This document shows positions 23,344-35,204 of a DNA stretch of 64,000 nt, one piece after another. Where the stretch lies: NCBI GenBank assembly GCA_936450465.1, contig OW388296.1, positions 33,894,086-33,958,085 of the forward strand, given 5' to 3'. Within the stretch, counting starts at the first letter, position 1; every line of letters begins with the position of its first letter. Source of the DNA: Gibbula magus (Eukaryota; Mollusca; Gastropoda; Trochida; Trochidae). The notes under the pieces are model-generated. The model was not told the DNA's origin. It saw only the letters and a program-made list of their open reading frames with translations, and made no database searches. The translations under genes were made by a program, and so were the position numbers.

Positions 23344-24880
23344 TTGTTATATCAACTTAAGGTGAAATAGTTGTAGATATTGTTTTGTTGAATTGATAAA
23401 GTCTTGATAAAGTACTTATTTTATAACTTTTCTATCATAGATCATGATTTTATATATTATAAAATGTTGTATTAAAAACATAGTTAAATGGTTATTTCAA
23501 AATGGTTAACTAAAATCGGCTCAATAAACATGAAATGTTGGTATATACAAATGTATATTATTTCTTATTTAAGAATTGATGAGATCAAATTTGTCAAAAA
23601 CATATTGAAATACGTGCTGAAGGATTTAAGAAGGATTGTTTCGACATGTTTTAATGGATCGGTCATATGCCTTTAATGTACATTTCAGATATTGACAAAT
23701 TGGCAACTTGTCAGTTCATGTGAGTGCAACGATATATAACTGTCTATGTATTATAGCCCGTTGTTTATGTCAGGCATCTTTATTTAATGCTATCTCTATA
23801 GCTTTTGGGCGGTTTATTGGCATATCCCACTGATCCAGTTATGAATTATAGCCAATAATTCAGCTTAGCTTTTTGTTAGGCCAACGACCTTATTCCGAAA
23901 CAAAGACATGCGCGGAATTTAGTCATGTACAACATCTGTCAATCATTGTTTTAAATGCTGTCGTGCAGATCGTGTTGCACGTGCAAAGTGCGAAGCTTTA
24001 GGAAGATCCACGTTTTGCACGTGCAAAGCGAGAAGCTCATGAATGTTGTTATCCCCCTAGGAAATATTTTATCTCTGAACTTGTCCGCGGAATTCGTTAC
24101 AGACATTATCGTTAAAGAAGATCTCTGGCGCGTGCCCTTTTCATGTCCTACTTTTGCAACGTTTGGTTAATAACGGTATAATTGACTTGGCAGAAGGGTT
24201 TTTTATTCCCGGGGTGTAAAAAACGTGCCGGCACGTGCGTGGCGTATCATGTGATGGCAAAAACTAACAATGATAAACTAATATAAGATAAAACAAAACA
24301 TGAAACCCTCCTTTGAAATAGAAAGCAGTTGACCCAAAATCGACACACGTTTAGTATGAATTTAATCTTTTTGGTTATGATTAATAGGTAAACTTTCAAA
24401 TCAACGAAATCTAGATATGTGATGGTCTTTGTTTAAATTACTCGAGGTCAAAAAGTAATTGTCGATTATTTTTCAAAATGATTTACAGGCAATGTACATG
24501 TATCTGTTCTGTGTCAATGTTCAATATATATGACAGCAAAACTGTAAACGTACTTTAAAAAATCAAAAACATTGAGAATAAACTAGATAAAAGGGCACAT
24601 ATTGATTAAGCAGAATGCAATACCAAATCGATATCCAATTTAATATGAATGAACTTTTCTTTCTACTTTCGGAATTTAGGGAAAAAACAGCATTCATTTC
24701 ATGCAGCATTTTGGGGGTGAATTGTTGTTATTTGACTGTCAACGTTTTGAGGTGAAGTTGTGGTTGTTGCGATGTCACTGTAGAGGGTCGTCACAGATAC
24801 GTGGACCCTTTTCTGATTGTTTTTACGCGATTTAAATGGAATAAAAGTGTTATAAGAACGTTTTACACCATAAAGTGTTT
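23344..24880. other. No gene seen
   Basis: Contains the TTGCACGTGCAA pair and the palindromic CGTGCCGGCACG near 24225. A frame at 23955-24170 spans the direct repeat and is not called. Confidence 0.5.
23975..24026 (+). repeat. Direct repeat carrying the palindrome TTGCACGTGCAA
   Basis: TTGCACGTGCAAAG starts at 23975 and 24015, 40 bases apart, both followed by GAAGCT shortly after. CACGTG is an E-box core; whether it is used cannot be told from sequence. Confidence 0.7.
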
Positions 24881-25395
24881 CATATGACTTAAACAAAACG
24901 AGTGTAATTTTGTATAAACCTCGCTCTCGCTTTGGTAAACTCACACTCGTTTCGTAAAGTCATATAATAATAATATCAGTATGTTACATCTTCATTTTTG
25001 TTATATGACGAGCATTGAAATACGGAGAATTATCAGTGAAATAAACTGTCTATCAAGCTACAGTGGAAATAACTTATATTTTCACTGTAACCAGTTACTG
25101 ATATAATTTGACGCCATAAAACAATGTTCTATCGTAACGAAGTGGCTTTTGACGTCACGTTGTTGCTGTGGTGACGGAGTGTTCCTCGCGGCCGTTTAAC
25201 ATGCAAACGATCCTGTTCTTGCGTAATTACAAGGACAACCTTATTTAATAAATAGAATATCTGTCAATTCGTGACAAATACCATGTTTATTTCATCTCGT
25301 GAAGTAGAACAGTTATATATTGTCACTCGTGTAAATATAAACTTTCTGCCTCACTCGATGAGATAAACATGGTATTAGTCAAGAAAAAAACAGAT
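24881..25395. mobile_element. Element family 4, copy 2, with fold-back segments
   Basis: An inverted pair at 24881-24910 and 24932-24966 (ATATGACTT and AACGAGTGT words) is followed by GAGCATTGAAATACGG and AATAAACTGTC shared with 16.2 kb. A second inverted pair, ACCATGTTTATTTCATCTCG and its complement, lies near 25281-25300 and 25356-25375. The palindromic nature and two copies suggest a non-autonomous DNA element; the borders are uncertain. Confidence 0.45.
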
Positions 25396-25927
25396 ATCCT
25401 CTATATATCAAAGATGTGTTCAGTCAATGATTCATTTGATGACATAGGGAATAAATGTTCAAGCACAAAACATCGAAGGTAATGTCGTATATACTGTGAC
25501 TTCTAGGCGTTAATAGGTAATCTATTCACTTAATTACTTTTACAGACACTGCGGTGTGTATCACAGGTGAAGAAAAGTGTGTTACCCGTGTCATATAAGT
25601 ATGGCAATAGTTTAAACAGACAATAACTGACCCTCATATAAACATAAAATTTATTGTTTTTCGAGAGTTAAACTCTTTTTAGTTTTCATGATCTATACAG
25701 TGTTTACTATGCGGTATTTATTTCACTCTGGCAAACCTTGACCTGTTGCTTTTATATTGAGAGTTTTGGTTTAAGTCCTATTTATGGCCAAAAGAGTGTT
25801 TATGCCTCAGTTTTCGTGTTATTTTCCTTCTTTAAATAAATTTGATTGAGGTTTTTTTTTAATATAAAAGGTAATAAAAACTGTTATACGTTATTACAGT
25901 AGCATAAATATGTGTCACATAGTGAAC

Positions 25928-26010
25928 TAGTTTACCACAATGGTATAGGTATTAGTCTAACTCAAATGAGTAGAGGTTCGAATCTTGTATTTCTATAAGA
26001 CACTCAAAAC
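25928..26010 (+). mobile_element. Possible tRNA-like (SINE head) remnant
   Basis: AGGTTCGAATC at about 25973 is a good B-box, and an A-box-like stretch lies about 40 bases upstream. No cloverleaf with an acceptor stem could be built, so it is not called as a tRNA gene. Confidence 0.25.
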
Positions 26011-26061
26011 CTTATAAGAACGTGAATACGTTAAGATGTGTTGAAACAGAGTTAAACCCTT

Positions 26062-26707
26062 TTAAAGGCACCGTAGCACATCGTCCTTACTGAAATAAAG
26101 TGTTCTCTAGAACAGGCAAATACGTGTTACCAAGGCTCTTAAATCAATAAAAAAGAGAGTTCTAAATCGAATGTACATGATTACGTTAAGCAATGAGAGT
26201 TAAGTTCCCTTCGAGAGGCGATTTTAAGGTGTTCACACTAAAATGGTCATACGAAGGTAGATACATAGGACAAAATGTGGTGGAATCCGATTTCCGGATT
26301 CTCCCAAAAATTTCCGAATCCCGAAGAATCCGAAAGAATCCGGAAGCATCCGGCAAGCGGATTCCACCACTTTTTGTCATGTGATACCTAAACACTCAGA
26401 GTAGAGTTTTAAATATGGCACCATGATGGAATGGTCACCAATCCTGCTATCTAAACTCTCAACATCGTATGACACCTACTTATATATCTCACACTGAGTT
26501 CCACAAAATAAGTCGGTTTATACGTTGCACCATGTTCTACCAAAATGTATACGGATAACCTTTTTATATGGACACGGCTTATCGGGTGCTGTAATGAGAT
26601 GTTTTACCCTCTAACGTAACAATGATTTGTAAAAACTTTATAAGTAAAATAATAAATAAATAGCAATTAAATTTTTAATTATGCAAAAAAGTGTTACAGT
26701 GCCTTAA
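26062..26707. mobile_element. MITE family 2-like element, 646 bp, with a nested inverted repeat
   Basis: Left end TTAAAGGCACCGTAGCAC and right end GTGTTACAGTGCCTTAA are near-perfect inverted complements, and both fit family 2. The right part shares AGATGTTTTACCCTCTA with the other copies. The middle is longer than in the 10.3 kb copy and carries a separate hairpin at 26269-26378. Confidence 0.6.
26269..26378. repeat. Nested hairpin with GAATCCG microrepeats in its loop
   Basis: 26269-26289 and 26358-26378 are inverted complements at 20 of 21 positions, with a GTGGTGGAATCCG core. The 68-base loop is dense in GAATCCG, GAATCCCG and CATCCGG words. Open frames on both strands across it (26186-26395) mirror each other because of the symmetry. 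Confidence 0.8.
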
Positions 26708-26773
26708 GTTCTCCAAAGGTAGAGTTTGTAGAAGTTATGTACATATACGGCAATACGTATCTGGAATAATACT

Positions 26774-26857
26774 GATGATGATGATTATGATTATGATGAT
26801 TATGATGATTATGATGATGATGATGATGATTATGATGATGATTATGATGATTACCAA
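26774..26857 (+). repeat. GAT/TAT trinucleotide microsatellite
   Basis: Alternating GATGAT and TATGAT runs just beyond the right end of the MITE family 2-like element. Confidence 0.9.
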
Positions 26858-26860
26858 TAC

Positions 26861-27600
26861 GTTTCCTACTTGGAGGCGTGCTCAATGATAATCTTTATAA
26901 TCTTGATAATACTGATCAATTGATTCTATCTTTGTATGGACATCGGAAGTAACATTTTTAAACCTTTCGAACAAGGAACTCCTTGCTCGTTCATTTGCAA
27001 TATTGTTCTTCATATATCATGACAATTATTCTGGAGTTTTGAGTTATATATTTGCATTTGAAAAACAAATTAAATAAAGGAATTGCCTTTTTACAATATG
27101 ACGTCTTAAAAGAGGCGTAGTTTGCACAACGACACGTTTACAATATGTTTAATGGGTATGCATGTAATTTTGAATACTCATTTAACAAGAATACTGATAA
27201 TTGATATAAGAGGAAAATGATAGGGATATGTGGCATTTATAATTCACACAGTCATTCATTGGACTTGATGAAGTAGTTCGTAAGTTAGTCTTGCAAAGAA
27301 TCCTTTAAAGGGAAAGAATATACCGAGTGATCAATTTAACGCTGTTTCATATACATGAATCACGTGTATTAATGTTTCATGAAAGTCAATTATGTAGAGA
27401 GTTTTAGATCGATGAAGTTTCAAACAAATTACAAAAAGAGAATATGGCGTATCATGTGCTCCGTAGTAGACAAAGAAAAGGCTGTACTTTTCTGACGTTC
27501 CCACTAAAGTTGATGGACGCTCTGGCATTATTTATTCAACAATGTTCCTCCAAACAATATTACCTGTGAAATCTTTGTATTCTACACAATGTCATATTTC
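26861..27600. other. No gene seen
   Basis: AT-rich; one 65-codon minus frame (27331-27528) without motif. Confidence 0.5.
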
Positions 27601-27690
27601 ACTCATATACAAAAGCTCATAATGCATGCGCGTTGGAGCATGCATTTTCACAGCCGATTTGCGCTCCTTTGAAATTGACACCAAAATGGA

Positions 27691-27900
27691 ATGATTCAAA
27701 ACAAAGCAATTGCAGTTGTAATAACGCTAATGGCTTTCTCGATGATAAACATCAATTCTGAATATACTTCAGTTTTCAAACGCCATCAAAACAAAGACAC
27801 GTCCAATCTTGAAATTAGCAACCCTGGGTTCAACAACCTAATCTCGCGACCCCGCCACGGAAATGAAACCAGGTCATTTTTGTTTGATAACAAAACCTAA
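27691..27900 (+). CDS. Candidate small secreted peptide, 69 residues
   Basis: Starts with ATG preceded by G at -3 and shows a signal-peptide-like N-terminus: NK, then the hydrophobic run AIAVVITLMAFSMI, then small residues. The remainder is polar, with a dibasic KR near residue 30-31 (VFKRHQNK) and an NET glycosylation sequon. No cysteines. A TATACAAAAG sequence 85 bases upstream (about 27604-27613) could be a TATA box, and a short ATG-TGA frame just precedes. Nothing in memory matches; by length alone it could be chance. Confidence 0.3.
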   Translation: MIQNKAIAVVITLMAFSMININSEYTSVFKRHQNKDTSNLEISNPGFNNLISRPRHGNETRSFLFDNKT

Positions 27901-29324
27901 TTCTTTGTTTTGTGGCGGGAACTTCGCTTTGTCCCGATGCGAGAAAGTAGTCCCGGCGCTGCGTTTCCAAGGAAGCCGTTTAAATGGGCGTTCTTTGTGC
28001 CTTAAAATCGCCGATATTTAGGTCACTGGGGCAATTTAACCGCTAGGGGTTTTAATCACTCTTGATTTAAATTAGAAATGAGGAACAGTGTGTCGATTCG
28101 GCACATGTCGATTACACTTTGTAGTGTTTTTACCAAAGGCGTCGTTAAAATATATTTCTTTGAAATACGTTTTCAAATTGAGTGCATTTCGCCGGCCGCT
28201 TTCATTCATTTTCTTCATGAATCGACTAATTATTTATGCAATATGGCGTAACATGCATTAAACCTACATTTTCTGCGCAATGTTTTCTTCACGCGTTATC
28301 GTAATAGACATGTTTCTGGATTTTGATATAAAACAAAAGCAATAGGCCTATCTTTCCGTATATATTTATCGCTACATTGTCACGGTGCGTAATACTGCGT
28401 GTTTACGTATTGACATACCTGTAGTACCATGCACGATATCTATTGGTGTAACGTTATAGTGTTAAAATCGTTGTTTATGCAGACGAACATATATAATGTA
28501 CTAATACATCAATGTTATGCACTTATAAAGGTATTGATACTACAATAACCCTGGCGACTCAAAATCACGTTTTTGATCACGTGTACTTGTTGGAGGATCT
28601 GCGATAATGTCAGACTGAGTTCTTTACAACCGTAATGTTCGGCATAGTTTTCAAATATGACATTATTGGAGGGAGGAAAAGAAGGGTAGAGGTAAGAAAG
28701 AATAAGGAGAAGGATGAATGATAATATTACAAATATGTTAATGCACATTTTTTGCTAGTTCTGCAAAAACGTTTAGATACAATGGTATAACTACATTTTC
28801 GTGCACACTATAACAGATTTTTCCAATTTCTTTTTACAAACGACAGGACAATATCGAACGATGCATGTTTACATGTCCGTGTATGTATTCTTCTTCGACA
28901 AACGCGCTGATGTCAATGCATTTCCCCTTTTAGCGGAATTTTCCATGATATCTATTTTTATACTTTTTCCAATCTATATTTAGATCTTGCATTTTTAAAG
29001 TATCATCGCTTCTCTTTGGCATACAGTTTAGGACATGTATATCTATTTTCCGATGCAATTAGTTATTAATTAGACTTAATTAATGTAATTACTTTTTGAA
29101 GTGTCAGCGTATTTCTTGCAATTCCGTGGAATTTTCCATCTCCGTATATAGGCTCCATAAAAAGCGAAATAGCACAATTACGAGTATAATATCAAGTATT
29201 TACATAAGCATCGTTGTATTGGCACTCTATATCGATATATTGATTAATGCAACAGCTTATTTCATGTCAAATCGGCGAGAATACGTATTATATAACGGAT
29301 CCACATAAATTAACCTACATTCAT
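27901..29324. other. No gene seen
   Basis: 27905-28000 is more GC-rich (GTGGCGGGAACTTCG, CCCGGCGCTGCG) and could be untranslated or regulatory sequence of the candidate peptide gene; the remainder is plain. Confidence 0.45.
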
Positions 29325-29657
29325 CTAGCTCCCTAGGTTAAAACATGGCGATTTGAGCCCCGGCGACCCCAACTCCCTTTCCCCTATCCTCGCCTTCTTA
29401 ATGTAGGAAACCTGCATCAAAGTCACGTGACTAATCAATATCATGCCGCTTTGTTTATTATTCACGAGCACGAGATTTTGCGGGATTTCGTGCGGCTTGC
29501 AAGGGTCGGTTCCCTTTTGACCGAGTTTGTTATCCAAATGGACCACATTTGGAATGAATCTGTAATGATTTACATGCAGTGGGGATTTGTTCCAAGCTAG
29601 CATGTTCGATGGTTTAGGGTCATTTCTTGGCGGAAATGCTTTAGCGGAAATCTTCAA
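29325..29657 (-). other. Unassigned 110-codon open frame
   Basis: One of the longest non-repeat frames. Reads NMLAWNKSPLHVNHYRFIP in its first half, with no hydrophobic segment and no known motif. GC content is above the local average. Could be an exon, a pseudogene or chance. Confidence 0.2.
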
Positions 29658-32457
29658 AGCATGTTACAGCATATTGGTAATCAGATGCGTTTTACTTGAT
29701 CAGATTGTTTCCAGTCAAGGCTAGTTTTTGCTTGATACATGAAAGGCTGAATAAATAATAGACGAAAGCTTATTATGCTTTCAATTGCTAATTACTAAAT
29801 TATTTATTTTGTCAATTTGGTTTCGTCACAATTTAAGATGTTTGACAGTGAGGAAATATATGTTGTTTTAGAACTAATACGTTTTTGGGGGTCCAAGTAA
29901 CCGCTTCTCTATTTGATTTATTGTAAACCATAGAAATAGAAGGGTTTCGGGAAATGACATGTGCAAATAAACTAATTTGCCCCCTATGTGAAGATTGCGA
30001 AAACAAGGTGTTTGTATAATACCGAATTAATATATATAAGTGTCATATGTGAAAAAGAAAAACAACGCTGATTAATAATCCAAAAGAATGGGATTTTGTC
30101 AAATTGATATAAAATATTAAATAATATAATAAAATAAAATATTAAATAATATATTGCGCTTCCTGTCACGCGGGCCTAACACAAACAGATAGCACAAATA
30201 CAAGAACCTTCCTAAGTCTAGATACTTGTGGGAGGTCTAGATTGCAATGGTCAATAGGAATCAATGGTTTTTCGGTCTCCTTTCAATGTTCTTAACTATT
30301 AAATCTAAAATGGGAAAATTCATAATGAAATTTAATTTCCAGGGGTTACATGTATGGTTATCTCATTTTCTCCCACAGAGGTAACTCAAGTCAATTTCAG
30401 AATCTGTAAGACTAAAGAACTAGCTGGAATAACCTCTTTGGGGAGAAAATATGGTAGTCAAAGAAAATCAAAGCATGTTGGCAATGTGAACTTTAGAAAT
30501 AATTTCATGAAATCGTTTTTCTCTCAATATTTTGATAATTTTCACAAAACAAACATTGCCAAATCAAAGAACTTTCTGCACTCGTGTTGTTTTTCATGCA
30601 TCGCCTAGCAACTAAATATTTGACGATGCACCCCAGTCAATGTTTACAAAAACATCAGCGATAGAATCGCCTTGTACACACGTCTGTGTAAGCTCCTCGC
30701 AGTGTATACGTTTGGAGGCGTACGAAATGCCATCGTATATTTGAGCCAATCGCAATATCCCTTTCCCTAAAAAGTAGAAGTTTGACATTTAATCCTCCGC
30801 CGAAAACTAACCTTTAATTCTCCCACGCACAACCTCTACTGCACGTGCACAAAATCCTAAGTCATTATGTAAACAAAGCCTTTTCCAGACAGACAGCTCG
30901 GCATTTCATCGTTGAAGGTCGCCTGCCGCAAATATTAAGTAATCGTGCGTTTTTCATCGACAATGCATGATGGAAATGTTAAACCATAATAAAACGTTTT
31001 TATTCTGCCTCGATGACCTCGTAATTCTTAAACAAAATTACATTGTATGATAAAATTTAAATTCTTAAAAGTTTGATTCCACGGGAATACATACATACAG
31101 TATATTGAAAAAGTATAATTTTGGTATGATCTTAAGGGTTTACCAGAGAGATTCAATGCCATTCTTTCCATTGTTCTCTAACAAAATATCATATTTAAAA
31201 CCAATAACGAAGCATTTTAATATATATTTCAAAATAAACTCTTTCGAAATCGTTTTACTTTAAGAGAAATCAAATAATTACATTTTTCATAATAAAAGGA
31301 TAATTAAATTCCGTTATCTTTTAAGTACTTGGTTTTTTTTAATATCTTTATCATTTTACAAAGAATTTTAAATCTTAAATTTTCAAATGTTAAAAATGTG
31401 ATAAATTAAAGAGAAAAGTTTTTAGTTGCTTGTGTGCACTTCCACAGGTTGAAATATTGCGAAAGATTCCACGAAGGACGAATAACTTACGTGCACGAGT
31501 GAAATTCCTCTCAAAGAACGAAAATACATTTTCAACGCTGCATTGTATAATAATTTAGCAACCTGCATACGAATTGCGCAATCGGCGCACACCAACTAAA
31601 AAAATTTCTAATAACCCGCCCTCGTGATCTAATACACGATAGATGCATATTTCCTGAATGTCATTTGGTTCCGCGATAAATATAGACTCTTTCACCTTGG
31701 CTATTTTTGGTGCGGCGTTCGACGTAGTTATACAACTGCTCTACGCGTGCTGAACAGAACAGAATTGTATTTCTCATAATGTACCTATTGTGGCATAAAG
31801 AACAACAGTTAAAAAGTAATTTACATTTACGTAGTGTTTTATTCTTATCAATTTAGGTTATGGGTTATCCGGCCAATTTTCAAAACTAGACGGCACCGAT
31901 CCGACTGGATTTATACGAATATATTTATACTTTTCTTAATTGAGATATAAGTTTCTCAAAGAAGGATTGTTTTATTTCAAACTCTCTTCTTTTTTATGTA
32001 AAGCATAATTATAGTAAACGTAAAGAATGCCGTAACAATTTAGAACCAAACACGTACATTGTAAAGAGGGTCTTAAATTTGTTTTCGCTTTAAAAATATC
32101 GCAGATTATTTTTTCAAACATACAGTTAAAAAACGTTCTTGACAATACTACGGAACTGATTTCAACGGTTCGAGCAAGAATCACGTGCTCTACGTGCCAT
32201 GTATGTCGTTTCATTTCAGCGACTAAACGTTAGTCTAGTGACACGCGTGCCAGGCGTGCATCAAATGCACGTGCAGTCCGTGCTTTAGACTTACACACAG
32301 ACTGCAGTTCATAATTTTTAACTTCCACCACCTAAACTTAACCGATATTTGATAAAATAGGTATTTTTTAAAGAATAAATAGTTGAATATTATATTTACT
32401 CAATACTAAATTCCAGTCTAGCCATGCTTTCTTTGTCATATATCGGGTTGTTCATAT
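29658..32457. other. No gene seen
   Basis: Includes a short duplicated AATAAAATATTAAATAATAT stretch at about 30115-30152. 30600-30960 has elevated GC and CACGTGCAC-type words; possible regulatory sequence, not demonstrable. Frames up to 84 codons lack motifs. Confidence 0.5.
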
Positions 32458-32621
32458 CAGGGGAGAATGTCTGGCGGCATTTACTTTGCATTCCCGGAAA
32501 TCCAGAATGGCTAGCTCCGTTCTGGTCGCCCTGTTTCGACGAAATGCGCATCGTCGCCAATAATTATGATCACAATGGTAGTCGTCAATGGCATCGCAAC
32601 AACTGGCACCACGAAGACTGA
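32458..32621 (+). other. Exon-like open frame with stop
   Basis: After TTGTTCATATCAG, a weak acceptor, the frame reads ENVWRHLLCIPGNPEWLAPF and continues with tryptophan- and histidine-rich sequence to TGA at 32619-32621. G/C-ending codons are frequent, unlike the flanks. Would be a terminal exon; family not recognised. Confidence 0.25.
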
Positions 32622-32684
32622 GAATAGCATCTTTGTTGGTGGCCTTTAGTTTATAGCATGCATGACTTTACAGCACTTGTATAG

Positions 32685-32800
32685 GGCTATATTCTCGAAA
32701 CGTTCTATCCTTAATAATTCTTAACTTTGATCATAGCCCATGCGTTAAGAATGGGCTTATATTAGGAAGATAGAGTTAAGAACTTTTTTAGATTAGGTTC
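32685..32800. repeat. Fold-back sequence
   Basis: ATTCTTAAC and GTTAAGAA words face each other around a central AGCCCAT-GCGTTAAGA-ATGGGCT hairpin, with flanking GGCTATATTCTCG. The pattern fits a palindromic MITE whose outer right end is diverged. Confidence 0.45.
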
Positions 32801-34004
32801 ACACTAGTAACTGTAATTTTCAAACATCTAAATGAAGATTCCTTGTACCTGTCCACTTCGAAATAAATTAAATATATGATTAAATTAACACGCCTTAAAT
32901 GTTTGATATCAGAAATAATTTGGGCATTTTTATCCTATGCATAATACGGCAAATAAACAACGATTAAATGGCTTATATGACAGTGATAAGACTTGTATGC
33001 ATTAATACTCAAGCCAAGTTTAAACATGCGTTATTGTAGAATTACGTTTTAAATCTGAGTACCTTTAAAACAAGCCTAGTCTTAATTAAATCAAGTTTAA
33101 CATAATTTAACTGTTATTTTGCTGTTTCTCTCACATTCATGCACAGTAAAAATGCAAAAACACGACTGAAACCAAGTCTTGCATGCTTGGCAAGGGTAAC
33201 GCCCGCGAGATGAGCTACAGTTCTACCTTCTCGACATGGCTGCAACAGACTTGCAGATCAAAGACCATGCTATTTTGGTCATAACCGTTTCCAGATGTAT
33301 ATACTCATAAAGAGAGTTTATTGCTGTAGATAGATCTACAACATGTCATTCAAGTGTAAATGTATCATAAACGTGATAATATTAGTAAAGATAACCCATG
33401 CAATATTCATTTTGGTCAGGGTCACAGTCCTAAGTAAATTAAATTAAGTAGGAGTTTCTATATTCGTGATAACATTTAAATTGAGTATTATACATAGGAG
33501 GAAAAAAATCATTTTCCCAAAAAATGGACATCCTGCTTAGAATTATCTTGCAAAATAAATATTTGGTTATCAGATTTAAAGGAAATTCTATAGTTGCAAA
33601 TTTATTGCACCGACAAAATTAATGCAATACAAGTGGCTTAGAGTTTCAGCTTCCTGATGGTGGCTAATATAAGGGCAGGAAGAATGCCCGCAACACCAGA
33701 TTTTGCGATGAAACCTGCAAATGTCTACAGAAACTGACGAATAATGTATGACACGGCCTGCTTTTACTGGACATGACTGGTTTTTAATTATAGGTCAAAT
33801 ACGTAATGCAGTGCACCTTCACAAACATTGCGAATTTGTTTGTCATATTCGTTTGAAATTCCATTCTTAAATGTTAAATTACTGTCAAAGATAACATTCA
33901 TTTATCTTTGAACTCAGCATCTTGACATTTTGGACTTAAATTAAATTTGAGTTTGTCATATTGGGAGAGATTCATCACTATGACGTCATTGACGAGAGAT
34001 AGGT
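32801..34004. other. No gene seen
   Basis: AT-rich DNA; sequence just below 34005 would be the 3' flank of the candidate exon. Confidence 0.5.
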
Positions 34005-34255
34005 TTACAGCGCCTCGTCAGCTTGGGGACCGTACTTCATTGTCCTTAGGGCAATGACCATGGCCCTATGACCTATGGCTTTGAGGTAGGCACGCAAGGC
34101 TGGCAAAGACGACAATGAAACAGAATTTGTTATGTTGAATGTGAGCAGGTCCCAGATGTTCAGTGCTGATTGTAGTTTACCGACGTAGAAGTGAATTGAA
34201 CGTCTTCTTGCTGCGTCAAGGCAGTGTACTCTTATGACAACTGTATCGTAGGAAT
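34005..34255 (-). other. Candidate terminal exon on the minus strand
   Basis: The pyrimidine-rich TTTTACCGTCACCGTCCCAG at 34256-34275 is a good acceptor. It is followed by 251 bases open in one frame to TAA at 34005-34007. The frame reads VVIRVHCLDAARRRSIHFYV, then KLQSALNIWDLLTF, and closes with MKYGPQADEAL. Codon use is clearly coding-like against the AT-rich flanks. It has no early methionine, so a minimum-ATG search misses it. I do not recognise the family. No upstream partner exon could be joined; a further open but unconnected stretch lies near 34390-34480. It could be a host exon or a fragment of an unknown element. Confidence 0.42.
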
Positions 34256-34498
34256 CTGGGACGGTGACGGTAAAATAAAGACTGAGTTGGTGGTGATGAT
34301 GTATTTAATACATATGGACAACCATGTATGGACATCAATCGTACTTCTATTCCTGAAACTTAACCCTTGAACGCTGTTCTAACAGCATAACGCCACTCAA
34401 TACATCGCACGTGAACATATAGGCTTTCCAATATCCAGTGCAAGATAACGTGTGGCCGGAACCTTTAACATGAGTCTAATAGGCGTTTGAGCAGACCA

Positions 34499-34515
34499 CC
34501 CCCCCCCCCCCCCCC
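34499..34515 (+). repeat. Poly-C run
   Basis: Seventeen consecutive C residues followed by an A-rich AAAGAAAG stretch; such a run is prone to length error in sequencing. Confidence 0.9.
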
Positions 34516-35116
34516 AAAAAAAGAAAGAAAAAGAAAACTTCACAAAGATAGTCTGTACATCGCTGCAAATATTTTAACGTATTTGTATCCTTTTTGATAT
34601 ATTTATTTGGCAGTTTGTGATTTAGAAGTTTATATTTGTATGTGTCGAAAACTTTTTAAAATATTTCCACTGAACCTTTAGGTTTGTTTCAATATTTCAT
34701 ATTACAGCTAATAAAAACAAATTTCTCTCTCAGTACAATTCTACTACGTATTATTTGTGATTGAATTCTTTGGAACTGTTTAGTATGTATACATGTGTAT
34801 ATGACACATCAACATGAAACACATAAATATTCAAAATTACTATTATTCTCGTGATACAGTTAGTCACCGGCTCCGCGAGTAACTCAATTAAACAGCACAG
34901 TACGATTAGCATCACACTAATATAAAGCCGAGTGAACGCTTACTGTTTACGGCCGAACCCGTTTATCAGTCAGTATTTGTAACCGGTATGACTAATAAAG
35001 AACTAACCATTAGTTCATAGATAACACTTACTGTTGATGAGTGTCTCTCATCACTGACTAACTCTGTGTTATTAAACATACAATGACTAAACAGCGAAAA
35101 GTGTGTCAACTTGATG

Positions 35117-35204
35117 TGACGTCAGAGGAGCCGGAACTATTTTCAAAAAGACGTGACGTCACAAATTTACTGGAACCGGCCGGTGTATCTAAAGCACCGG
35201 CCGG
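35117..35204. promoter_or_regulatory. GC-rich patch with two CRE sites and a perfect hairpin
   Basis: TGACGTCA occurs at 35117-35124 and 35154-35161. CCGGCCGGTG (35176-35185) and CACCGGCCGG (35195-35204) form a perfect 10-bp stem with a 9-base loop. The patch stands out against the AT-rich flanks and could be a promoter or enhancer, but no gene start is evident downstream. Confidence 0.3.

Noticed and set aside
25928..26010. tRNA gene
   Set aside because: A B-box-like word is present but no acceptor stem or full cloverleaf can be formed.
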